DNA of 54,202 nucleotides from assembly GCA_017395715.1 (NCBI GenBank), contig JAFQNZ010000211.1, positions 1-54,202 of the forward strand, written 5' to 3'. The position numbers and the translations under genes were made by a program. The DNA comes from Clostridia bacterium. Lineage in GTDB: Bacteria; Bacillota; Clostridia; Oscillospirales; CAG-272. Under the pieces are notes generated by a model. That model had not been told where the DNA came from and ran no database searches. It was given only the letters and a program-made list of their open reading frames with translations. Below, in pieces: positions 32,788 through 39,810 of this stretch; within the stretch, counting starts at the first letter, position 1, and each line of letters opens with the position of its first letter.

Positions 32788-33035
32788 TGCTGACACCTTC
32801 CTTCATTGTACTCCTTGATGGCCTTGGTGAGTGCATTGACCACAAAGGTCTTATCGAGCAAGTAGAGATCGGAGATACCTTCTTCTCGTGCTACATCAAC
32901 CACCGCCTGAACGATAGCATCATCCACCATATCAACACATTGAGCAAGAACCTTCTGCTGAACGGAATACACACCATCGTCTACATTGATCTTGGGAGTT
33001 ACCTCAAACTGATAGTGCTCAAATGGATAAGCCAT
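32784..33035 (-). CDS. Hypothetical protein, first gene of the regulator operon
   Basis: An 83-residue protein starting MAYPFEHYQFEVTPKINVDDG, mostly helical after residue 25. GAAAGGAGG precedes the ATG at 33035. It is co-transcribed with, and overlaps, the HTH regulator gene. No domain recognised; it may be a co-regulator or antitoxin-like partner. Confidence 0.6.
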   Translation of the reverse strand: MAYPFEHYQFEVTPKINVDDGVYSVQQKVLAQCVDMVDDAIVQAVVDVAREEGISDLYLLDKTFVVNALTKAIKEYNEGRCQQ

Positions 33036-33058
33036 AAGAACACCTCCTTTCGTGAAAG

Positions 33059-33087
33059 AGTATAGCACAGGTATTTCTGAGTGTCAA
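33059..33087 (-). promoter_or_regulatory. Leftward promoter of the accessory switch
   Basis: On the minus strand TTGACA (33087-33082), a 17-base spacer, TATACT (33064-33059). The spacer holds a CTCAGAAATACCTG-type site (33066-33081) and a second site overlaps the -35 box (33084-33099). Confidence 0.75.
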
Positions 33088-33351
33088 GATATATCTGAGC
33101 AAAATGACTTTTTAATTTTTCCGGGTACTCAGAGCACTCCCTGCGGCGGGTGGCGGGTGGCGTATTCCCCCAGGGGTACACCCTGCCCACGTTGGCGGGA
33201 TATGATCGCATTCAGGCCGCGCCCATGTGCGAAAACTGTTGATTTTCCGCACGTCTCGAAGACCTCAGAAAAATCTGAGAAAATTTCTTGTAAACGCTTG
33301 ACAAGCTCAGATATATCTGATATACTCGTGTCGTACTCAGAAATAACTGAC
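33066..33351. promoter_or_regulatory. Operator cluster, CTCAGAWATWTCTGAG sites
   Basis: Five related near-palindromes lie at 33066-33081, 33084-33099, 33264-33279 (perfect arms), 33306-33321 and 33336-33351. Two cover the leftward promoter and two the rightward one. The same motif recurs three times at 42145-42232. Between them (33100-33263) there is a GC-rich stretch with no gene. Confidence 0.75.
33298..33326 (+). promoter_or_regulatory. Rightward promoter of the accessory operon
   Basis: TTGACA (33298-33303), a 17-base spacer occupied by CTCAGATATATCTGA, then TATACT (33321-33326). An operator in the spacer and another just downstream imply tight repression. It drives the five rightward genes at 33377-35369. 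Confidence 0.78.
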
Positions 33352-33376
33352 CGACCGAACGAGAGGAGACACCGCC

Positions 33377-34459
33377 ATGAAGACCATCGAAACCATCCGC
33401 GCCATGATCGCCGAGAGCCGCGAAACCTACCGCGACACCGCCAACGCCACCCGCGAAGCCGTGAAGACCCTCGAAAGCATCTACCGCGAAACCATCGAAA
33501 AGACTCCCGCCGAGACCATCGCCGCATACGTTGCCGCCGTTGGTCATGATATGGCGGTGTGTGTCCTCGCTTCCCTCGTAAACCGTAGCGCGTGGGACGG
33601 GCGCATTTCTCGCCGTTGTGCTGAGTGGGCAAAGGCTCAGGAAAACGCATGGGATGAGGAAGCCGCCGAAAAGCTCTGGATTGGCTCTGACCGCATCCAC
33701 CGCGCCCACCTCGATCAACTCGCCGCCGCTATGATGGAATATCAGCCCGAAGAACCCGAAGAAGAAACCACCGAAGAACCGAAGGAGGAAACGCCCATGT
33801 TCCCGAACCTGACCGCCGCCGTCAATGCTCACTTTGATGAGAACGCCGCGAAATTCGCCGCCAACCTCGAAACCATTACCACAGGCGAAGCTCTCGCGGG
33901 TTGGTACTACCGTAACCGCATGACTCCCGCCGCGCTCCGTATGGCGCAGGAAATTGACCCCGCCGAACCTCTCCCCGCAAAGGTACGGGAAAAGATGGTT
34001 TCCCGCTTTCAGCGTGAGAACGAGAGCGACCGCCAGAAATACCTGCACAAGCTCGAAAGAGCCGCCAACGCTCCCGAACTCCGAGACCTGACCGTCTGCG
34101 TGGAATGGGCAAAAAGCCGCACCTGGGGCGCAAATCCCACCGCCACCGTTACCGCGAACGACTCGCACCACTACGAAACCACCGGCCACGCCAGCGGATG
34201 CGGCTATGATAAAGAAAGCGCCGCCATCGCCAGCGCCATGAACGCGAACGCCGCCGTTCTCCGCATCCTGTACACCCACGCCGAAAAGGGCGGGGAATTC
34301 GCTTATTCGGTGTACACGTTCGCAGGTCTGCCGTACTTTGACGGCGGGTGCGGTGTTTCCTGCTTCCGGAACGTCTTCGAGGGATGCGGCTATGAATGGC
34401 GCGACCTCGTGCACCGGAAAACCTTCGATTCCTACATGATGACCCCCGCGAACGCCTGA
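33377..34459 (+). CDS. Hypothetical protein of the accessory operon
   Basis: A 360-residue protein. It has an N-terminal helical domain to about residue 120, an acidic Glu/Pro linker (EYQPEEPEEETTEEPKEE), and a C-terminal part with LTVCVEWAKSRTWGANPTA and a cysteine/glycine-rich end. I recognise no catalytic motif. GAGAGGAG precedes the ATG. Codon use is strongly C-ending (many GCC, ACC, CGC), unlike the neighbouring phage genes, which suggests later acquisition. Confidence 0.72.
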   Translation: MKTIETIRAMIAESRETYRDTANATREAVKTLESIYRETIEKTPAETIAAYVAAVGHDMAVCVLASLVNRSAWDGRISRRCAEWAKAQENAWDEEAAEKLWIGSDRIHRAHLDQLAAAMMEYQPEEPEEETTEEPKEETPMFPNLTAAVNAHFDENAAKFAANLETITTGEALAGWYYRNRMTPAALRMAQEIDPAEPLPAKVREKMVSRFQRENESDRQKYLHKLERAANAPELRDLTVCVEWAKSRTWGANPTATVTANDSHHYETTGHASGCGYDKESAAIASAMNANAAVLRILYTHAEKGGEFAYSVYTFAGLPYFDGGCGVSCFRNVFEGCGYEWRDLVHRKTFDSYMMTPANA

Positions 34460-34473
34460 AAGGAGATCGACCC

Positions 34474-34725
34474 ATGAAAACCACTCTTTCCAAGCAATAC
34501 GAGAGCCGCCGCCCGTTGGTGGTTCTCCCTCTCTCCAATTTCGGAGGGCTTGCCATTCTCGACATACTCAGCGAGTGCGGCGATTCGATCATAATAGCCG
34601 CTTGGGATTTCGGCAGGGGCTACGAAAACACCCGCCGCTACACCGTCAAAGAAACCACCTCCGGCCGCTCTTTCATCCGAAAGGGAAACCGCCGTTTCTA
34701 CCTCGACCAAATGCAGAGAATTTGA
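34474..34725 (+). CDS. Hypothetical protein of the accessory operon
   Basis: An 83-residue protein starting MKTTLSKQYESRRPLVVLPLS and ending RRFYLDQMQRI. AAAGGAGATCGACCC lies before the ATG, nearly the same leader as the next gene, so the intergenic parts are related by duplication. No domain recognised. Confidence 0.62.
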   Translation: MKTTLSKQYESRRPLVVLPLSNFGGLAILDILSECGDSIIIAAWDFGRGYENTRRYTVKETTSGRSFIRKGNRRFYLDQMQRI

Positions 34726-34740
34726 AAGGAGATCGAACCA

Positions 34741-35003
34741 TGAACGAATTGACCACCCTTTGTAGAGAATACCGCGAACTCCAGCGCATGGGCGAAGAAA
34801 TCGCCGCCGAAATGGACGCTTTGAAAGATCGCATTCGCGCCGCCATGGGCGAAAATGACACCGTGACGGCGGGAGAATACAAGATCACAAACAAGGCCGT
34901 TTCAAGCTCCCGCCTTGACTCCGTAGCTCTGAAAAAGGCTCTGCCTGAGATCGCCGCACAATTTACGAAAACCACCGTTTCCCGGCGTTTCGTGATTTCG
35001 TGA
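34741..35003 (+). CDS. Small protein related to the C-terminal module of YqaJ exonucleases
   Basis: An 87-residue protein. A coiled-coil N terminus (REYRELQRMGEEIAAEMDAL) leads to GEYKITNKAVSSSRLDSVAL and ends TKTTVSRRFVIS. The same order occurs at the C terminus of the phage YqaJ-type exonuclease at 49630-50652 (TYTWTIARSETTTIDKDAM then QKKSTQFRMTV). It may dock on recombination proteins; this is inferred from the similarity. Confidence 0.68.
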
Positions 35004-35016
35004 GGAGGTGCGCACC

Positions 35017-35301
35017 GTGTCGAAAATCTGTTACCAGCTTGTCACCGACCCCCGCGAGCATACCGCCGAATTTACCGACACCCGCCGAAAAATTCCCCTC
35101 GTCAAAGTGTGGGGAGATCGCCCCGAAGACCTCGCCACCGTATACCGCGCCGCCGCTTCCCATTTTCTCGAACTCGCCCACCTGAGCGAACACGCCGCCG
35201 AATTTGCCCCGCCTGAATACAGCGAGAGCGAACGCCGCGCCCAGTTCGACCGCCTGACCGAAGAAAACCCCGTTTCGATCTTCGAGGGGGTGAGCCTGTG
35301 A
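35017..35301 (+). CDS. Hypothetical protein of the accessory operon
   Basis: A 94-residue protein starting with GTG at 35017 (MSKICYQLVTDPREHTAEF), nine bases after GGAGG; an earlier in-frame GTG at 35008 is too close to the site. The central VWGDRPEDLATVYRAAASHF is helical. Function unknown. Confidence 0.6.
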   Translation: MSKICYQLVTDPREHTAEFTDTRRKIPLVKVWGDRPEDLATVYRAAASHFLELAHLSEHAAEFAPPEYSESERRAQFDRLTEENPVSIFEGVSL

Positions 35302-35369
35302 CCGTTCTTCTCTGCGTGATCGTTCTTCCTCTCGTCATTCTCGCCGAACTGCTGAAAATCACCCATTGA
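35298..35369 (+). CDS. 23-residue hydrophobic peptide
   Basis: A GTG start overlaps the previous stop (GTGA) and follows GAGGGGG. The peptide is almost entirely hydrophobic (TVLLCVIVLPLVILAELL) and could span the membrane once. It ends just before tandem terminators. Very short, so moderate confidence only. Confidence 0.45.
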   Translation: MTVLLCVIVLPLVILAELLKITH

Positions 35370-35375
35370 CACCAA

Positions 35376-35400
35376 CCCCGCCCACCGTGGCGGGGCTTTT
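35376..35400 (+). terminator. Intrinsic terminator of the accessory operon
   Basis: CCCCGCC and GGCGGGG pair around CACCGT, followed by CTTTT. Confidence 0.8.
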
Positions 35401-35404
35401 CTTT

Positions 35405-35438
35405 GCCCGTTCCCGCTCGCCGTGGGAATGGGCTTTTT
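35405..35438 (+). terminator. Second tandem terminator
   Basis: GCCCGTTCCC and GGGAATGGGC pair over ten positions (one wobble), followed by TTTTT. Two strong terminators in a row insulate the rightward operon from the leftward terS gene. Confidence 0.78.
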
Positions 35439-35899
35439 CTGCGCTGATGGAGGGGCTTCCGGGGCGTTCCCGCTCGGCCTGTGACCAAATACCCGCCGCC
35501 ACTCTCAGAGCCGCCCCAGATCGCCACCGGGAGCGCGAAAAGACGCACCTACGACACCCGCCACGGCTCCCTGAATCTCTCCCGAAATGCGGCCTTTCAT
35601 TTTAAGGCATCTGGCGGCCTTTCTGGGGCGTTTCTCTGTATACCCTTATAAAGGTATCGACCGACACCGCCGGGACGCTCTGGGACGGCTCCGGGCGCGT
35701 CTGTGAATGCGTGGCGGCTCTACATTTCAGAGCGGCGAAAACCTGCATTCCGGGCGCATTTGAGCACCCACCTCGAAAGCCGCCCATTTTTCAGGTCATT
35801 TTCTGCCGATTTTCCGATCATTTCCCGAAAGTATTACGGAAATATTAAGAGACCCGCTCCCTGTGCATTTCTGCGCCAGAGTGCGGGTCTGCGTGTCAT
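35439..35899. other. Gene-free GC-rich stretch downstream of terS
   Basis: About 460 bases without a gene I can support; open frames on both strands lack ribosome sites and recognisable products. It is GC-rich with many CGCC/GGCG words, and near 35852-35895 it holds a stem AGACCCGC/GCGGGTCT that may end the terS transcript. It may also hold a packaging site, which cannot be told by eye. Confidence 0.5.
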
Positions 35900-35955
35900 A
35901 GTCGGAGAGTCGTAGTCGCTCGAAAGTCGTTTAAGAGTCGATAGTCGTAGAGTCG
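35900..35955. repeat. AGTCG repeat array at the 3' end of terS
   Basis: Seven copies of AGTCG start at 35900, 35908, 35914, 35925, 35936, 35943 and 35951. The last three lie in the end of terS and the others beyond or across its stop. Irregular spacing of 6-11 bases argues against slippage alone. A TerS-binding packaging site or another protein-binding array is possible. Confidence 0.65.
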
Positions 35956-36512
35956 GTAAGATACCGCTTCCGCAGATCATCCTCGTTAAAGTCGCTCTCG
36001 TTCTGCGTGTTGGGGGTGAGCACCATTTCCTGCTTATCCTGATAGCCGAAGTTGTTCTTACCAAGGAAGATACCCGAAACAGGGTTGATTTTTCCGCTGT
36101 TCATGTAACTTTCCCACATATTTTCCATCAAAGAGTACGCCTTTTTTATGGAGTCCTTTACCTCGCTGGGCAAGTCCTCTATCCATCTGTTCGAGGTCTG
36201 CGCACCAACCTTGATTTCCCACAGTCTTCTCCTGTCCAAGCCAAGAGCCATGCCCATACCTGCCACGGTAGGTTTCATATCGTTCTCAGCATACAGCATG
36301 AAGAACTCGGTGAGTCGTTCAGCCACAGCTTCGGGGTCATGAAGATCGACCTTCGACATATTAAACAGTTTGATGTTCACACCAAGGATTTTCGCGTTAT
36401 CCCCTTCCTGCAACATCAGGCCGTTGTCTCCGATCATAGGAGAGTTGCCACCACGGGGCTTGCCCTTCGTCTTCACGACCTGCTCGCCCATATCCTGAAT
36501 TTCCTTGCTCAT
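35931..36512 (-). CDS. terS: Terminase small subunit
   Basis: A 193-residue protein. A helical core (KPTVAGMGMALGLDRRRLWEI) resembles the TerS helix-turn-helix, and GIFLGKNNFGYQDKQEMVLTP is the characteristic C-terminal stretch of one Bacillota TerS group. It recognises phage DNA and loads TerL. AAAGGAG precedes the ATG. The last codons coincide with the AGTCG repeats. Confidence 0.78.
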   Translation of the reverse strand: MSKEIQDMGEQVVKTKGKPRGGNSPMIGDNGLMLQEGDNAKILGVNIKLFNMSKVDLHDPEAVAERLTEFFMLYAENDMKPTVAGMGMALGLDRRRLWEIKVGAQTSNRWIEDLPSEVKDSIKKAYSLMENMWESYMNSGKINPVSGIFLGKNNFGYQDKQEMVLTPNTQNESDFNEDDLRKRYLTDSTTIDS

Positions 36513-36740
36513 TTGCGCTCCTTTCCGCTTAGGGAAGAAAGGGAATATTTTTTACGCAGAGCTTTTATATAGCGTATATAGCTTTATATATTCTCTTACA
36601 CGTTATCTTCTTAAAATATTCCCTAATTTCCCTATCTATAAAATCTCTTACACGATACCTTTTTAAAAGTTCCCATTCTTCCCTGAGAGTCGAAAGTCCT
36701 TATGCGTTAGATGAACGAAAAAGTTCCCTTTCTTCCCAAG
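36513..36740. promoter_or_regulatory. AT-rich repeat region upstream of terS
   Basis: No gene. Four copies of a TTCCC-N5-TTCCC-like motif lie at 36531-36545 (reverse), 36619-36633, 36670-36684 and 36724-36738, and a fifth at 32549-32563. Two longer direct repeats begin TCTCTTACACG (36591 and 36645). The position before terS suits a cos/pac site or an activator-bound late promoter. Confidence 0.6.
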
Positions 36741-36962
36741 TTATAAATTGACGCATGACAACCACTCTGCAAAATCTTCGAGTGTTTGCTTATCAGGAGT
36801 CAACCAACTTGCACTCGCCCTGTCATCTGAGAACTCATAATACAGCCTTTCGACCGTACCTGCGTGTACATTGAGCTTACCATGTTCATTGAGATACCTC
36901 ATGATCTTCTCCATATCCGCAGGATGATCGAGCGTATAGTCGTATTTTTCATAGACTTTCAT
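36741..36962 (-). CDS. Small hypothetical protein
   Basis: A 73-residue protein starting MKVYEKYDYTLDHPADMEKIM. TGGAGGG lies before the ATG at 36962, and the start overlaps the stop of the gene upstream (ATGA). Fold and role unknown. Confidence 0.6.
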   Translation of the reverse strand: MKVYEKYDYTLDHPADMEKIMRYLNEHGKLNVHAGTVERLYYEFSDDRASASWLTPDKQTLEDFAEWLSCVNL

Positions 36963-37138
36963 GACTTTTTCCCTCCAAATAAGGCGATGATATAGCTGTC
37001 CGCAAGCTCCATCGCTTGCTTCGGTGTGAAGCCCTCTTTCAAGCCGCATTCGTAGAACCAACGGCACATACGCACGGTGACGTGAATGCTATCGAATACA
37101 GCCTGAGCTTCGGGATTCAATTTAGGCTGTTCAGGCAT
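36959..37138 (-). CDS. 59-residue hypothetical protein
   Basis: Starts MPEQPKLNPEAQAVFDSIHV; helical with a central CRWFYECGLKEGFTPKQAMEL. GGAGGTG lies before the ATG and the stop overlaps the next gene, so it fits the operon. The pattern recalls small phage proteins of about this size that occur in replication regions. No function assigned. Confidence 0.65.
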   Translation of the reverse strand: MPEQPKLNPEAQAVFDSIHVTVRMCRWFYECGLKEGFTPKQAMELADSYIIALFGGKKS

Positions 37139-37150
37139 AAGTACACCTCC

Positions 37151-37513
37151 TTAGTTATCACCATACACGGCAATGACTTTACGCCAATACGGTTCATACT
37201 TGGCTACCTCAGCTTTCACCATGGCATCGAACTCGCTGTCAGAAAGTTCGGAGGTCTCCTTGTTATTCAGAGCATCGCTCACGGCTTCCTCGAACTCATC
37301 CTTATCGGTGAAAACCGTCTCTCCATCGTAAGGCGTGTGAGTATCAAGAATGAAGTCGATTGTACAATGCACCGAGGAGCAGTACATCCAACCATATTCA
37401 CCGCCGGGGTTTGCTTCGTCACCCGCCAAGACCACGATAGGCAGGTCGGGATTTTCCGCAATGAGCTTGCGAAGCTCCGATGCGTCATGAATCAATCCAA
37501 GATTATCAGTCAT
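37151..37513 (-). CDS. Hypothetical acidic phage protein
   Basis: A 120-residue protein starting MTDNLGLIHDASELRKLIAENP, with PIVVLAGDEANPGGEYGWMY and a very acidic second half. A good AGGAGG site supports the ATG at 37513. It overlaps the Lar-like gene end. I do not recognise a family; an Ocr-like DNA mimic is conceivable from charge alone but not supported. Confidence 0.6.
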   Translation of the reverse strand: MTDNLGLIHDASELRKLIAENPDLPIVVLAGDEANPGGEYGWMYCSSVHCTIDFILDTHTPYDGETVFTDKDEFEEAVSDALNNKETSELSDSEFDAMVKAEVAKYEPYWRKVIAVYGDN

Positions 37514-37760
37514 GAGATACCTCCTGCGATGCTCTCGTGTTCCAAAGTTCTTTCGCTTCTTCGTATCCATTGCGGATGAAGGAGACCTCACCGCAGTTCA
37601 AGACGAAGGTGCTTTCACGGGTAAAACCGATCTTACAGGAGTCACAGCCAATGAAGAAAGAAGCCGTATACTCTCCGCTTCCCTTATGACCGCTACTCTT
37701 TTTCTGCATAGTTGCTTCCTTGCCGCAGAAAGGACAGGTTTTCAATTCATTTTGCTTCAT
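37506..37760 (-). CDS. Lar-like zinc-ribbon protein (restriction alleviation family)
   Basis: An 84-residue protein: LKTCPFCGKEATM, then FFIGCDSCKIGFTR and a C-terminal GYEEAKELWNTRAS. This two-CxxC layout with the ending EAIELWNTR is the hallmark of the Lar family. Lar of Rac prophage moderates type I restriction; most phage copies are untested. Confidence 0.78.
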   Translation of the reverse strand: MKQNELKTCPFCGKEATMQKKSSGHKGSGEYTASFFIGCDSCKIGFTRESTFVLNCGEVSFIRNGYEEAKELWNTRASQEVSHD

Positions 37761-37941
37761 GGTCTTTCACATACTCCTTTACATAGTAGATGAGGGTAGA
37801 AAGCATATCCGCTCGCTTGAAGTAGATAGCTCGAATCCCTGCATTATTGGAACACTCACTGAGATAGTTCGCGGTGAGAAGTTCTTTCTGCGCTTGTTCC
37901 AAGGCTTTCGGGATTTCCTTCTTCTCATAATCACTCAGCAT
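37747..37941 (-). CDS. Small helical hypothetical protein
   Basis: A 64-residue protein starting MLSDYEKKEIPKALEQAQKEL, helical throughout. The ATG at 37941 follows CAGGTGGA; a longer frame lacks a site. It overlaps genes on both sides. Unknown function. Confidence 0.55.
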   Translation of the reverse strand: MLSDYEKKEIPKALEQAQKELLTANYLSECSNNAGIRAIYFKRADMLSTLIYYVKEYVKDHEAK

Positions 37942-38308
37942 GAGGAATCCACCTGTCATTGTTCGGAGTTGCCCACTTCGACTCCCGCTTCTCCTCATCC
38001 TTGTAGTCGATGATCTCCACAGCCACCATCATGTCGCAGAGGTCATCGAAGTCGATGTTGTCTACGGGCAGGATGTTCTCACCATTCCTCAGAGTGAAGG
38101 AGTAGCGGTCATCCTCGTAGTAGGTGAAGCCGCAGTCGCTTTCGAGCTTGCAGGGGTCATAGAGGTAGTCGATAGCCGCATTGAGAATCGAAGTGCCACG
38201 GGCGTTGCCGCCGATCTCGAAGGTAACGTGACCAACGAACTCGCGCTTCATCAGGGTAATACGGCAGGTGTGGACACCAAGGCCGTATCCGATCTTGTAC
38301 TTATCCAT
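37931..38308 (-). CDS. DUF5406-like protein
   Basis: A 125-residue protein. GYGLGVHTCRITLMKREFVG, then FEIGGNARGTSILNAAIDYL, matches my memory of DUF5406, found in Bacillota phages and mobile elements. AAGGAGG precedes the ATG. No activity is known. Confidence 0.6.
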   Translation of the reverse strand: MDKYKIGYGLGVHTCRITLMKREFVGHVTFEIGGNARGTSILNAAIDYLYDPCKLESDCGFTYYEDDRYSFTLRNGENILPVDNIDFDDLCDMMVAVEIIDYKDEEKRESKWATPNNDRWIPHAE

Positions 38309-38320
38309 TAGGAAACCTCC

Positions 38321-38596
38321 TTACATTTCGTGGCTCGTGAGCACTTCGATTTCGGTGACGTTCTCGAAGCGAATCTGATTGGTGATCTTCACCTTGGACT
38401 GCGGCATCACATCGAAGGTAGTCACGATCACGTCTCCACCCTCGGTCTCAGCGATGTGGAACTCAGAACAGGGATAACCACGGTATACGAACTGGTGTCT
38501 GTTCGCCGCCACATAGCGATTCGTGAAAATCATGTGGCATCCGACAACGGAATCCTTACGGGTACGGATAATGGCTACGCTGTTCTGATAGCTCAT
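38321..38596 (-). CDS. Hypothetical protein
   Basis: A 91-residue, mainly beta-strand protein starting MSYQNSVAIIRTRKDSVVGC. The ATG overlaps the stop of the zinc-ribbon gene upstream. No domain recognised. Confidence 0.6.
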   Translation of the reverse strand: MSYQNSVAIIRTRKDSVVGCHMIFTNRYVAANRHQFVYRGYPCSEFHIAETEGGDVIVTTFDVMPQSKVKITNQIRFENVTEIEVLTSHEM

Positions 38597-38727
38597 GTGT
38601 TCTTACCTCCGCACTTGAAGCATCGCCAACCGAACAGGCCGTGCGGGTAGAGGTTCACGTTCTTGCGCTTGCACTTCGGGCAGACGGCGAGACGCTTGAT
38701 ACCAGTACGCTTCTTAATCAGCTTCAT
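38593..38727 (-). CDS. 44-residue zinc-ribbon protein
   Basis: Starts MKLIKKRTGIKRLAVCPKCK and continues to WRCFKCGGKNT, so two CxxC pairs about 20 residues apart form a zinc ribbon. A site GAGTGAGG lies upstream. It overlaps folD by 14 bases and the next gene by 4. It may bind nucleic acid. Confidence 0.65.
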   Translation of the reverse strand: MKLIKKRTGIKRLAVCPKCKRKNVNLYPHGLFGWRCFKCGGKNT

Positions 38728-39592
38728 CTTCCTCACTCCTTTCAAGGCTCTGACGAAGGGTTGCACCAACGGTGTTGTAGATCAAGGCGGCAACGGTCAT
38801 CGCACCTACACCGCCGGGAACAGGGGTAATGTGCTCCGCGACCTCTTTGACTGCATCAAAGTCCACGTCTCCGCAGAGCTTGCCGTCTACACGGTTGATA
38901 CCAACATCCACCACAGCGGCACCCGGCTTCACCATGTCGGCGGTGATGAACTTCGGCTTACCCACAGCTACGATGAGCATATCGGCTTGACGGGTGAAGC
39001 TCGCAAGGTCAGCGGTCTTCGAGTGGCAGACGGTCACGGTCGCGTCCTTCTGGAGCAGGAGTTGCATCAGGGGCTTACCCACGAGTTTGCTTCTGCCCAC
39101 GATGACAACGTGCTTTCCTGCAAGGTCGCGCAGACCGTATTCGGTAAGCAGGACACCGATACCGAGGGGCGTACAGGGCGGGTAGAACTGCTCCACTTCC
39201 ATCTGAGCAAGATAGCCCTGATTGAAAGCTGTCAGGCCGTCCACATCCTTGATGGGGTCGATGTGATTGATGAAGTAGTTCTCGTCCAGATGGGGCGGGA
39301 GAGGAAGCTGGAGGATGATACCGTTGACGCTTTTATCCTCATTGAGAGAAGTGATCGCGTCCACGAGTTCTTCGGGGGAACAGTCAGCCGCAAGGTGCTT
39401 CTCGATGAACTTGATGTTCATTCCCTCACAGGCTTTCTTCTTATTGCGCACATAGACCTGACTCGCGGTATCATCGCCAACGGAGACAACCGCCAAGCAG
39501 GGCTGATAGTTGAAATCGGTGAGCATTTCCACGGTGCTCTGCATTTCTTCTTTCCAAGAGCGAGCAACCGCTTTTCCATCCATGATCGTCAT
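38714..39592 (-). CDS. folD: Methylene-tetrahydrofolate dehydrogenase/cyclohydrolase
   Basis: A 292-residue, full-length FolD. Diagnostic parts are YVRNKKKACEGM (catalytic Tyr/Lys helix), GIILQLPLPPHL, PCTPLGIGVLL, VVIVGRSKLVGKPL (NADP site) and ITPVPGGVGAMTVAAL. It interconverts methylene-, methenyl- and formyl-tetrahydrofolate. In this phage it can supply one-carbon units for thymidylate or for a modified base, in line with the ThyX-like, dCMP deaminase and MazG genes. FolD is uncommon in phages. Confidence 0.95.
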   Translation of the reverse strand: MTIMDGKAVARSWKEEMQSTVEMLTDFNYQPCLAVVSVGDDTASQVYVRNKKKACEGMNIKFIEKHLAADCSPEELVDAITSLNEDKSVNGIILQLPLPPHLDENYFINHIDPIKDVDGLTAFNQGYLAQMEVEQFYPPCTPLGIGVLLTEYGLRDLAGKHVVIVGRSKLVGKPLMQLLLQKDATVTVCHSKTADLASFTRQADMLIVAVGKPKFITADMVKPGAAVVDVGINRVDGKLCGDVDFDAVKEVAEHITPVPGGVGAMTVAALIYNTVGATLRQSLERSEEDEAD

Positions 39593-39798
39593 TTGGATTT
39601 CTCCCTTTCTTTTCGTTTTTCAATGGCTTTCTGTACGCAGGGGTCTTTGTCGGTAACGATTCGACCGCTTGCACACTTCACACATTGGATTCGCCATTTG
39701 TTGCCGCTCTGTCCCCACCGACGTTCAAAGTGACCGTATCCGGCGGGGACATAAGCTCCGCATTTGTAGCAATGGCCGGGGTACATATTTCTGGCCAC
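39589..39798 (-). CDS. Zinc-ribbon protein
   Basis: A 69-residue basic protein, GTG start at 39798 after GGAGGAAGG. GHCYKCGAYVPAGYGHFER and IQCVKCASGR give two CxxC pairs. Ends in a Lys/Glu-rich helix. It overlaps folD (ATGA). Possibly nucleic-acid binding. Confidence 0.62.
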   Translation of the reverse strand: MARNMYPGHCYKCGAYVPAGYGHFERRWGQSGNKWRIQCVKCASGRIVTDKDPCVQKAIEKRKEREKSK

Positions 39799-39810
39799 GA
39801 ACCTTCCTCC

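Noticed and set aside
33212..34414. 400-codon open frame on the minus strand
   Set aside because: Antisense to the first gene of the rightward accessory operon, which has a promoter, ribosome site and coupled neighbours. The glycine/valine-rich product looks like a shadow.
35366..35915. Three open frames of 61-79 codons in the gene-free stretch
   Set aside because: No ribosome sites, no domain, and they overlap terminators or each other.
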